Below are positions 49,639 through 61,481 of a stretch of 64,000 bases of DNA, in pieces. Source of the DNA: Owenia fusiformis. Its lineage: Eukaryota > Annelida > Polychaeta > Sabellida > Oweniidae. Below the pieces are notes generated by a model. That model had not been told where the DNA came from. It searched no databases and saw only the letters and a list, made by a program, of their open reading frames with translations. The translations under genes and the position numbers were made by a program. Position 1 is the stretch's first letter; the number at the start of each line of letters is the position of its first letter. The stretch spans positions 3,017,318 through 3,081,317 of the forward strand of contig CAIIXF020000012.1 of NCBI GenBank assembly GCA_903813345.2, written 5' to 3'.

Positions 49639-50219
49639 TTCAATGTTTGTCATGTGTAAAATGTCCACTATTAGGGAGAACTTAATGAAGTTAGGAATTA
49701 TTGTTCGTAAACATGCATATAATGACGTCACTAAAACAAAAATAAGCTTCTTATGTACTACGTAATTCTCTATTTAACAAATAATCTGTTACTGAGCCCT
49801 TTAAAAACGAATCTTCTTGATCTTCGGAAATAATTCAAAAAATGGTAACGACAGAAATCCGTAGACGTGAAACATATTTTTTTACATCAAAAGAGCCTCA
49901 CTGTTTGCGCAACTGAACACTCTATCTATGCTTGTAAATTCAAAATAGGTTTCCACCAAGCACCAAACTAAATATTTATTATACAGCCATTCTTCCATAA
50001 TATGCTTATTCGCTGTTATTGATCCCGCTATAGAAACAATATGACTACAGCAAGAAGCAATATTTATGAGTATGTTCTTGTACAATTCGTTATCACCGAA
50101 GCGTATCATGATACTATAATTGGTACCGTTCCTGTATTAGTTATGGTTAGGATTACCCATTATTATAACCATTAAAATATCGTAAAAAACCTATTGATAG
50201 GCCAAGACCTTTAGATAAT

Positions 50220-50829
50220 CAGGAGTCCGTTTTTGTACCGTTCGTAGTAACGAACGTTCGCAATTCGTAAATTCGTAAATATTTAAAAAGTTACGAATGA
50301 GTTATGAATTCGTAAAGTTGCGAATGGATCATTTTTGTACGCTTTCGTAAGTCATTCGTAACTTTCCAATTGTTTAGAGTAAGATTTACGAATTGGTTGA
50401 CGTCATATTCCACACTTGTCAGGACAGATAGAACAACAAACAGGGTTGATCAAAACAATAAAACCAAAGTCATACAATATGAACTTTATAAAAATAAAGA
50501 TTCCATGAAAAGTACTAAAATAGATATAGAAATAGGTTGATAATACGTTGATAACTGTGTTGCCCTTTGTGTTCTCTGATTTAGAATGACAAAACGTCAC
50601 AAATCACAATATAAATGAATAAATAAGAGGCCGTTCGCAAAGTTACGAAAGGGTCAGAGGTGGTATTAAATCTACGAACGAAAACAGGCATGACGTCACT
50701 ATTTTCGTGAATTTACGAATCGTTCGTAACTTTACGAATCTTACGAAAATGCAACTTTGCGAAATTCGCAAATTAAACAATGGACTTACGAACGTTCGTT
50801 ACTACGAACGGTACAAAAACGGGGCCCTG
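50220..50829. mobile_element. ~600 bp inverted-terminal element rich in TTACGAA motifs
   Basis: Left terminus CGTTTTTGTACCGTTCGTAG then TAACGAACGTTCG; the right end is its exact inverse over at least 33 bp. The outermost bases are CAGGAGTC on one side and CAGGGCCC (inverse) on the other, a type of end seen in hAT and P superfamily elements. Inside, many TTACGAA/TTCGTAA words mirror each other. No clear 8 bp target duplication and no transposase. Confidence 0.75.
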
Positions 50830-53613
50830 GTTAGTAAATTATTACACATATAATGATTATTTCTTTAGGCTTGGCATGAACATGTATATATAAATATGTC
50901 GTTTGCAAAATACAACAGACACCAGAGGTCGCTACTAACCAATCGAAATGTTCCTTATTTGAAAAATGAATTAAAAACAAATGATCTTACCTTGAATACT
51001 CCTAACCCCAAGGGCTTTCATATCTGCAGATACATTTAATATTCATTGTTTACTGCTTGGCCTATAACATTAATATCACGTTCACTGTGAATCTGTTCTG
51101 ATTTATCTGGCATTTGTTAGTTGGGTTTGAAGGATATGTCCGTTCAAGCGGAACGCAAAATACTACTTTGATTTATTTGTAGATTAATTGAATGTAAAAC
51201 AAAAGTCAACCTTATTGATCTTTGGATTGATTGATAATAACACCTTTATATTTGATGTGTTGTGATGTTCTTGATGAACAATACATCGAATGCGCTAAAT
51301 TTCCCTATGATGTGCAAGTTGTATTCATTATCCATATGTACGGTGGGCCAAAAATGCCATATATTTAAATTGGAAGTAAATTTTAAACGGGCATGAATGT
51401 ATAAAACACAAAGCAAACACGAGATCTCATTTGCGATAATATGGGAATTGGGAATGTGGCAACGGAAAATATTTGGAAGCATTTCTTCCTTAAAGTGTCT
51501 CACATATTCGATCAAAATTTGCCATGCAAACATGTTAGTCTACTTTACTGGCCCCCCTTGCTGTAACAAGGAACCCAAAACACATTAAAACGTAAACCTA
51601 AACCAATTAGTCACTTCACTATGAAAGTGAGGGGTGTACGCTGTGTGCATGGACTAACACAATATCAGTGGTCATTTACTGTGTCAACTTAGTAACCCTT
51701 GCATATCGTGCTCACTCAAGTATTGAATAATTTTTTTATGATCCAAATGTTTGTGGTTTATAAAAAAAAGTGATATGTTTTAGTTAGAAATACATTAATT
51801 AATATATTCATTCAAACAGCACTAGAATGCGGGAAGGAAGAGCAATGGTGACAGAATGCAGACAGAATTTTCCGTAAGGGTTTCAAACATTTCTAAACAC
51901 AATCATTCATGTACTTCATGTGTACTGTTATTTTTAGTGCTATATTTATAGATATAATTTCACGTATTAAAATCATATTTTCCAGCAATGACTTCAAATT
52001 CGGAACCACACCCATATTACATTTTCTTCAATAACTCCAAACATGTGTAAACATTGACCATGTGCATATAAATTCAGATTTCACGAGCTCTTTCCTATTC
52101 GAGTACCTCATACACCCCTGCATGGATTTGAGTTGGATTCGCCTTTTATACGTGAGCCGACACACTCGCAAACGCTGATTGGATAAAGATTGCGAGAATC
52201 TTTAACTGCAAATGGGAGAATTCTATGTAGATTGATGCCTTCTTTTCGAAAAATAACCTTGACATATCAATAACACTTTTAAAGCGATACAATTATTGAG
52301 ATCATGACAAACTAGTTGACGGCTAACATCGATCGGGATTCAACTTGGCAGCTGCATTATATACTGACTTTGTACATAGGCTATCATTTGATATCCTATA
52401 TGCTAAATTGTGACTGCATCTGATAGCGTTTATAAAGCATAAAATATAACAAATAAATAAATGCATAGTTGTTTTTATTTTACAATTGCCAATCTAAGAG
52501 CAAGAAAGTAGTATCGACTATGAAATAAATATGAATGAAAGAATGTACAATCCCTGCGAATATGCAGTTCGTCAATATACAGGTAAAGTGATTTTAAACA
52601 CAGTTAAAAGTATTGAAAGAAAACTTCCATGTACTTCTCTAAAATAAAATGATGTTGAACAATGTCAATAGCCAATTATATTTAACTGTCAGTAATTTGG
52701 TGATATCTAATCTTTGTCTTTAATATCAGTTTCCAGATATTGTAACCTGTATACTTATAATCCTGATTCTTTTCATTTATAGTTTGTGAATAGGTTCCAA
52801 TACAAGATAGTGCATTTCTAGAAGCGTATTATACATAAGTCCGGTTTAACGCGTCCATTTTCGTTTCTTCTGTTCCATTTTCCAATTCCGTACAATGTAA
52901 ACACAATACATGTACACAACTCCAATATATCCATGAGTTGATACTTTTACCAATATTACAATAAACATCGGCAGAAAGTACTTGTTGAGCAATATTACAG
53001 TTATTGAATAAAATATAGGTAAATAAATGATGGATAGACGGATTCCGTGATATTCAGTCCATGCTATAGATTACTTATAAAAAAAGTTTTGTAGTTATTT
53101 TTAGATGACGCCCTCTTTTTAAGAAATTTGCTAGAAAACAAACTTTTGATGTTGTTTAAGGCCTCTAGCTTGACAACTTATTTTACATCTGAACATGATA
53201 CACGTAACGTAATATAGTGCACTTCATTAAGTTGCAAAAGGCAGTGATTATTCTAAAAACATATTTTACGTTTCAGCACTCTCCATATGTGAAAGAAGTA
53301 TTTGATTGAAAAGGTTTTGGGATTATCTTGTTTACACAACGTTTTTTCTATACCATGAACTGTCATCACACCTTTTGTCCTCTAGCCTATGAGATCTATG
53401 TTGCCTGTTTTTTGGACAGTAGGACGGCACGAGAAATACAAAACACCATGTGCCGTACTACTGATTCAAACGGGAGAATGTCTATTCCTGGTCCTTAAAG
53501 GTATCAACCTTCGATCTAAAAATAAAATCATAGAATGGGTGAGAATTGGAAGGATAATGTATTCAAAACTGTATGATATAAATGTATATGTTTAGATTAG
53601 AACCTAACCCTGG
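50830..53613. other. Intergenic downstream of the VWDE-like gene
   Basis: No exon that extends the VWDE-like gene and no repeat found. The 95-codon frame at 51246-51533 has no recognisable features. Confidence 0.4.
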
Positions 53614-53619
53614 TTTATT
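53614..53619 (-). terminator. Probable polyadenylation signal of the VWDE-like gene
   Basis: AATAAA on the minus strand about 105 nt past the KKK-stop of the last exon. It supports ending the gene there rather than splicing on to a further exon. Confidence 0.5.
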
Positions 53620-53724
53620 TGTTCAATCATCATCGTATGGTATGTCATTGTAAGTTAGGTTACACCAGCATGTTTTAAAGTTTTGTTTAATTTGAATATT
53701 ATTGCAATTTATCAATCGTTAAAC

Positions 53725-56700
53725 TTACTTCTTTTTGTTGATCTTGATGTACAAAAACGCCGCACCTACTCCAAGAACTATGACGAGGACGGCCATAGCC
53801 CCCATGATTGGTCCTGCCCAGCTCGGTAAGCTGTCTGTCTGCGCTTGAGGGCAAGCTATAAAATCATATGGTTGATATACGTTTGTATTTAGGACTTGAC
53901 GGATTTAGAGTATTGAACTTAGTGTATGAAGACTTCTTCAAATCCATAATATTACACTCCTCTCTATAAGTTTGGACAAACTGTTCCTTCAGATAACTAC
54001 ATAAAGTCTGTTAATGGTTGGGGGATTTTACAAACTCAACAAAATCATAGATTGTAACTATCGAGCAAAATTAAGCTAGAAACATCAAATGGCTTAGATA
54101 TCCAATTCAATTAAAACTTTGGGTTGCCAAACTCAGAGAATGTACATTTGTATTGATGAATAATAAGTTTTCATGCATGGAATAAAACTTCTTTTAATGT
54201 ACACCACTACTACTTTTGTCTCCCAAGTTAACCTCTTGAATACCAGCCTCCAAAAAGGGTTTGAAAACAGAGCATTTTTCATTTTTTTGCCAGTTTTGTG
54301 GATATTTACATCAAAAAACACAATGTTTGATATTTGATTTCATATGAATAGTAGACCAATAACGTACATTTTAAAACATGATTCGTGAAGATTGGATAAA
54401 AATTGCCAAAGTAAGGGCAGTTTTAGTGAAAATCCTGTCGCTCTAAATTCCAAATGCATTTCATTTGTGACAAATATATCCGTCATTTCAGGTATTTAAG
54501 AGGTTAAGATGTAAAACCTAGTTACAAACGACATCAGATTAACATACTCGGTGATCGTGACCATGATGAATCAGTATTGGACGGGTCACATATCTGGCAT
54601 TCGTTGTCTGGGTTCATATCATTCGTAGCAAAACAGTAACCTTGGATCATGCACGACCCAGGCTGAAAGGAAAGAATAAAATTGTGTTTTTGCCACATTT
54701 CTAATATTTGTTTTATACGCTTGATTGTAGATTTTTTCACTGTTCAGCCAGGTGTTCAATAAAATTTTACACTGAATTGAAAGGCTGCACTGTAAAATAT
54801 CAACTTTTACAAGGTAGTATCACATGATCCTCATCATTAACAGTACTTACCTGCATGTAGCATGCACCGTTTGCAGTACAGTTCTGGCATCGGCCATCGT
54901 ATCTCACATAGAGCATGGGATTGCTGAAGGTGGAGCCATCGTTGCTCACAGAAAGCGTGTAACCTTCGGAAGCTGAGTCTATATACAGAATAGAATAAAG
55001 ACTTGTAACTATATGATAAATGATTGTCTATATCGTATGTTGTGAATGGATACATTCAAAAAAAATTCATGATCGGATCAGGAAAATGGGATTTTGATAG
55101 AAATGTTGATGCGACCTTGACCAAAATTCACATTAATATTTGATAATAGTAATTGTTCTTTTCCTAGATGCATCAATTTATAAGGACACCTGTAGAATTA
55201 TCGGAGCTCCTTTTCTTCCTCCTGGCGGTCTCAAATGGGCAGGACACTTCAGCGAATGATTCAAAGTCTGCCTGTACTGTCAAGGGAGATCCAACTGCTT
55301 CAAATGACCCATCTTCTATCTGAATTATATAAATGTTTGTTTAGTAAGTGGTTTAGTATTATGCAGTAGTACCGTAGTAAAACTCATTTCTTTTATCCGT
55401 TGTTAAGAAAAATAGATAACCCTCACCTATTGTAAGGTAAATGAAAAGTACGAAAATCTAGTAGAAAAGTAGAATTCGAAGTCCTTCTAGTTCTTATTAT
55501 GAGTACTTACATAATCAAACAATTACCGAGAACACAACAGCTTCGAGGTATTATAATTCATCTTACCTTAACTCTCTGTATACGGCATTTCAGATTTGAT
55601 TTCTGCAAGAAACCATCACCGTAGATGACGACATCTTTACACGGCCTGGAACGAATATCACATTTGCCCTCTCGAGGTATAAACAGTGCGGTCGGTGGCA
55701 GATTGGCGTCCTGGGAACAGTCCGCTCCAGTCCAGCCATTGTTGCAATCACATTCACCTTAAAAGTAAATTAACTTTGATATCAGATCATTCTTTGAAAA
55801 TTGACCTTTTTCTGAAAAGTACGAGTATATATAATAACATTCTGTTGATTCCGGAGTTGCTTAGTAAGACTTTAAATTTCGAATCCAAGATCTTACAGTG
55901 CCTCGCAGATAGATATGGAAGTTATTCTCTGAAATGTTTTCTGGTTATACAATGTTTGAAACGAATCCCTGCAACTATGTTGACCATACCTTGTTCGCAT
56001 TTTCCTTTGCCACTACAGTCATTCAAACAAAGCTCTACTGCAGGTCTATTGTCAATGAAAGTGTCCGCAGCTTTTTTAGCTTCGTTCTCACACTTTTCTT
56101 TGAAGCCTTCCAATGCAGCATTCGCCCAATCAGTGTTGTCCGCAAGCTGTCGATAATTAATTAAAACTGTTGCGTAAGTTATTAATTCCGTGGTCACATT
56201 TGCTCCGATTCATCGGCCGGCGCCCGGTCGATTAAAGTGTTTTGTTCAAAAACTGAATACCAGTTTGAACAAAATACTCAATGGACCGGACACCGGCAGA
56301 TGAAACGGAGCAAGTGTGACTCAGGCAAAATCAATTATACTTTCAAATGTACGAGTACAATGCCAAAAACAGAACCTCTATTGAAATATATAAGTGACAC
56401 ACAAACTTTATAGATTATTCAGCAATTTAGTATTACAAGTATATCTGTCATGCAGGTGTCGATATCGTCCTGTTCTTCGAGATCATCAGTAACGTTAGCG
56501 TTGACACATTGTTGGAAGGCTGATGACTGAAGTAGGAAGTCTTCGCAGAATTTACGGGCTTCTTCCTCTGTCCATCCACCCGGTGTCGGCCATTCGGGCA
56601 TATCCTAGAGCAGAATGATAAAGAAATTCAGAATAAATCGATATGATTAAACACAGGGAGATCATCCGACTCGAACCCACGTTGTCCTTGCCAAGCTTAA

Positions 56701-59700
56701 TGTGCAAGCACCATGGACAACTTTATAGGCTATGATCTTAAATAAGTAGAGTCTATCATACAGTAAAGGAATTCGAAAAACAAACAAACATAATATAACA
56801 TGGCAGACCCTAGCTGTCTCTGTTGTTCCTGAAAATTATTGATCAGACATACGAGGTCCATCACCATATTTAAACAGCACCCCCTTTGTCGTTATCCATC
56901 CAAACTCTCTTACAAACGGCAGATAAGATGGACTCTGTATACCCGAATGGACGAGGTCAAGTTGATTTGATATTTTCAAAATGTTAAATTTACAAATGAA
57001 TACATACGCCTTCGAAATCTTCATCAAATGTGAACGCAGCGTCATCGTCGTCATCCTTATCACTTGGTTGCGTCTTCTTGAATAGATGTTCAGTGAGTTT
57101 TTGAGATGTGATATCTGTTCCAACAATCTGACATCTTTCTACGTCACTGTTCATGTTACATTGTAGCTGATCGGCGGCGCCCTTGATCTTGATACAGTCG
57201 CAGTATTCATATCTGAAAGTGCAAACATAATTACAGAAAACATGTTTACTTGTATGTTGTATGTGTAAAATTGAAAGAGCCTTTTTATTATGCATTTAGA
57301 CGATCTAAAGTAATAAGCGTAAGTGTCAAAAGAGGGAAGCGTTTAATGTTACAATTTCGTATGACATCAAGAAAGGGAAACAGCTAAAGCACAATCAGTC
57401 CGATGATCATGACGAAATTAAACCTTAGTATCCCAAAGTATTCTAGCGTTCAAAGAAACAATGTCTCGCATTTATTAAAGGAAACAAAGGAAAAATGTGA
57501 AACATTAAAATACTAAGTTCATTTTGTCATCGAGAATACTTCAAATGAACTAACAGGTAATGTACTGCTGAATATTATATGATTACGTACTGTTGATAAG
57601 GTGGTTGGTTTGGCGCACGTCCATTGTACAAACTCTCGTCTTCCCTCACGCGCCATTCAACAGAGAAAGGTTTCGGTTGGCCACCATGGTTCGATCCTTT
57701 GCCGGTGTACACCCTACCATTCCTAAGAGTCAGATCATCTGTTTTGTTCTTGTTGTATATGCCACAAAGACCTTGAAGAACATAACTACGTCGAAATTTG
57801 GATGCGAAAAGTATAAATAAAGTTGACATTTGATTATTAGACTTTGCTTTGAGCCATATTACAAACACAAATAGATGGTTGAATTCAAAACACAAATGAA
57901 AGGTTGAATTCACACGAATGTATCAAACGTTTTGAATCGAAGATTTTTTATTCATAATATGTGTACCTATTGTATTGTCGATGTCATCGGGCGACGGGTA
58001 GACGTAGGCGTTCAGAAACTGTCCGTACTTGTTACCATGCGCGAGCTGAATCCTCACGTAAGCACCATGTGGAAAATGAATCTAAAATGTTTGACATCTT
58101 AAGAAAAGAACAATTCAATAATAACAGTAGAAATGTTAAATTTATTTTTCAAACATTTTAAAATGATCAATACCTCGCCAATAATTTTTCCAACAGGTTT
58201 TCCCCACTTACTTCATAGGTATTTCCATTACTTTTCCGAAATATCTTGAAACCCGGAGTTATGATTTCATCCCAGTTGGTAGCGACTTTCGTTCTGAGAT
58301 AATTGTAGTCCTTGACATCATTGGTGCCCCATACAGACACCCCATTTATAGTGTTGCATCTATCAACAATGATGACGTCATCCCCTGCGCGTGCAGCTAT
58401 TGCACAGTTACATGTTGCAAAATTATTGCATCTTTTGTAGAAAGCATGAACTTCAAACGGAAAGTCTGGATTTGTGTTACGGTACAGAACAAATTCGCCT
58501 TCGTAAAAGTTGTGGTAGTAGCTAAAATGAAAATCAAATTATTGACATTTTGGATATATTATTTTTAATATAAAATTCAACAAAATACATGCATTTCGAT
58601 TTTATTCAAAGGCTACATGTTGTAGTCAAGTTTGTACACATCTTTTAATCCACATTCCTTCTAAATTATTTGTATTGCTGTACTTACTGTCCATCGAATG
58701 TAGTCATATGTGGATCGTTCTGAGATTTACACATCGCTTTCTTGTCCTGAAAATCTTCTGCTTTCACTTGGAAAGAGGGGAGTTGGTAACCATTCCATAT
58801 TTCCTGTACGAGAGACTTAATAGGACTAAAGTCAATGAATTTAACTCTAACACCATCGTACATGAAATCTCGCGTGGCTTTGATGGCGATACGTTGCGTG
58901 ATTTGCCAATTATCAGGAGTAAAGGTGGCGCCACATGTACCAAATTTGATCTGCTCAATGACCCTTCCGTCTGGACATTTCAGTTTGTTTCTTCCATTGT
59001 CATTCGCATCGTTACTGTTCTCCACAGTCACTGTCACCTACATATTAATATATAATAGAGGAGAACGATAAAATTGGAGATTTTACAAAATATTTACAAA
59101 CATAATAAGTTAGACTACTTGTTATTTCATTTGATCGATTGTCTCAGTTGAATGAACTTTGCTTTAACATGCTTATTCTTTGAAATAAAAAAAATTATAA
59201 AAAAACAAAACTTTGCGGCAAGGTGATATAAAGAAACTATATGATAAAAGGATTGTGATTGATCTACGTTAGTGGAAAATATTGAATCTAAATGTTCAAA
59301 CCTTGCACTGTTTTCTCTGTTCTTTATCAGAGAGCATGCTAAAGTAGAGTGAGTTACAGACGATGGGTATGGTTGAAGTCAATTCGAGGTACTGCGTTTG
59401 GGCGTCTTCAGAAACGTCAACTTCCTTGCGTTCTTCATCTATCCCAGTGATCTACAAATAATACGTCGAAACATCGATGTTATACCACGTTAAACAGACG
59501 TTTTCAAAAATGACAGATTATGATATCAAGACATATCTGCTTAATTACTTAAAGCAGCTTTATCTTACAGTTTATGTAAAGATGTATTTAATTTTAGGTT
59601 TGTTGGTTTATTTTGACTTGCACTGTACCTTGATGCCCATGTAGTAGCCTGGGCTGCTCGCTTTGGCGCCATATATGGACTTGTGTGTATACCTCGCACG

Positions 59701-61481
59701 TACTTTGCAGTACAACTTAATGGAAAACAATGTATTTAACTGTTCGGCATTTCAAATGTTTCCAGTTGCTAGTACTATTCACATTGAGGTCAGTTTTCCT
59801 GTTTACTCATTATAAAAACTATGATCTTGTCTGCTGTTTTCCGATTCTGTGGTACTCACAACTCTACCCATTGGTTTCTATTTACACGATTTCAATATAT
59901 TTTTGAATTTTGGATTTATATTGCGTTACTCTATGTATATTACTACATGTTAAATGAAGTTTCAGGTTTATTACTCACAATTTTCCCCATTGGTGTTTCA
60001 CCATTGAACCTAAGCTGGTTTTCCGTCAACGTTGCATACTCATAGCCATACTGAATGTCCTGGTAATAGATCTTCTGACGGTTGGTGAACCATTCGACGC
60101 GATGAATCTTATTTGATTGAGTGTTGTCGTCAAGGTAACAACGGAACTCTATCTTGTCGTTAACAACGTCCATTGTTAGCGAGGGCTTCTTTGGTCGAGG
60201 AGGGATATCTAGGCGGATGTGTTATAATGTTATGCATGAATAGGTACCAAATAAAGTGAAACCATTAGTGTTTGCATGAGACTATACTAACAAGTACATA
60301 TAAGATTATGAATTTTTGATATATATTTACCTTTATCACAAGGGGTGAATCCCGTGGGTGACCCAGTTCCAGCGGGGCATTCCACTTCAGAGCCAGCACA
60401 ATATGCCATGTCACATGTCTTGGTTGGTTGAAGGTGGTATACAGGGCCCTCATTACACATTTTAACCTGGAAAAAACCACTGTATGAAACTAACGGCAAG
60501 AACATGCAATTGTAACCGCCTGCCATTTGTTGCATACGCTGACCATCGGATGCCGAACACTGTCGATAAAAAGGTGGCTACATGTTGTAACAACATGTCA
60601 CTACTTCTGATGGTAACATAGAATTCACTGTATAAAATCGTGATATGATCAACCAAAACTACATTTATATTATAAACCTATAACTAAACTAAACTAAACT
60701 ATAAATTGATATCTCACCTCCATGTCAATTGGAACAGCGTTACATATACCAGCTACAGATGCATACGCCGTTCTCGGATATATAAAGCCATCTCTTGGCG
60801 GATGAGGGCCTGTAATGGTATGAGCATCAGTAAAATTGATACACCTGTCTCAAGTTGGTGAAACTAATGACGTGTACCAGTGTGTGCATTAAAATAAACA
60901 TAAACGCAATCCCCAAATATCCGAAGTATGGTCAAATGATTAAAAAACTATTTGATTGTATCGTTTCAAATTATATTACCGTCCATCCATATCGGATTGG
61001 TTGTTCCACAATGGCTTTCTTTTGGGCAACTCTCTGGGACATACGACCCTGCGCCACTTACGAACATGTACCATCCTTTCTGCAGCGTCCTGTCGCAGCG
61101 TTTGGACAATCCTGTACTATCATAACCAGTGCTACGATCTGGTTCGTCCAAAAGTCGATAATTACCCTCTAAACAGGGATCGAAATCGGCTAAAAATATA
61201 ATCCAATTGATAAATCGAAAAATAAGAGATTGAAATAAGTTGTTTCTAAAAAAGTATCATTGTAGATTATTTATAATTTGTATTTTTCGAATATTCGTCC
61301 TATGACTAATTATGTCACATGTAAATCTTTTAAATAAAACCTAAATTAATTTAGACTTAATTTATATTTCATAAATGATTAAATAAAATAGAGACAAAAA
61401 ATAAGTTCCAATTTATATACCTTGTGCTAATACAACCCCAATAATGCATCCAATGCATCCAAAGAGGAGGAAAAACTTCAT
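53725..61481 (-). CDS. VWD- and EGF-domain single-pass membrane protein with N-terminal D8C domain (VWDE-like), 19 exons, 1048 aa
   Basis: Exons (minus): 61421-61481, 60980-61189, 60718-60809, 60331-60466, 59979-60208, 59629-59715, 59302-59451, 58688-59037, 58212-58521, 57967-58081, 57591-57771, 57008-57212, 56437-56604, 55990-56146, 55567-55757, 55190-55319, 54851-54978, 54548-54662, 53725-53855. All are GT/AG with matching phases; sum 3147 bp. Order: signal peptide (MKFFLLFGCIGCIIGVVLAQ); a uromodulin-type D8C domain ~22-140 (FDPC, GWYMFV, CGTTNPIWMDG, CDMAYC); a ~280-residue linker; a VWD domain ~425-600 (NDPHMTTFDG, FVLYRN, LCGIYNKNKTDD); an EGF-like module ~803-830 (ECDCNNGWTGADC); a basic RRKKR (914-918) that could be a furin site; Cys-rich segments; one TM helix ~1022-1042; tail KINKKK. 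The product is a type I surface protein, possibly a shed adhesion or matrix protein. The last exon could instead splice at AA|GTAAGT, but an AATAAA ~110 bp on favours the stop. Confidence 0.9.

Noticed and set aside
55686-56156. 156-codon frame on plus
   Set aside because: It is antisense to exons 14 and 15 of the VWDE-like gene; a shadow frame.
58675-59055. 126-codon frame on plus
   Set aside because: Antisense to exon 8 of the VWDE-like gene.
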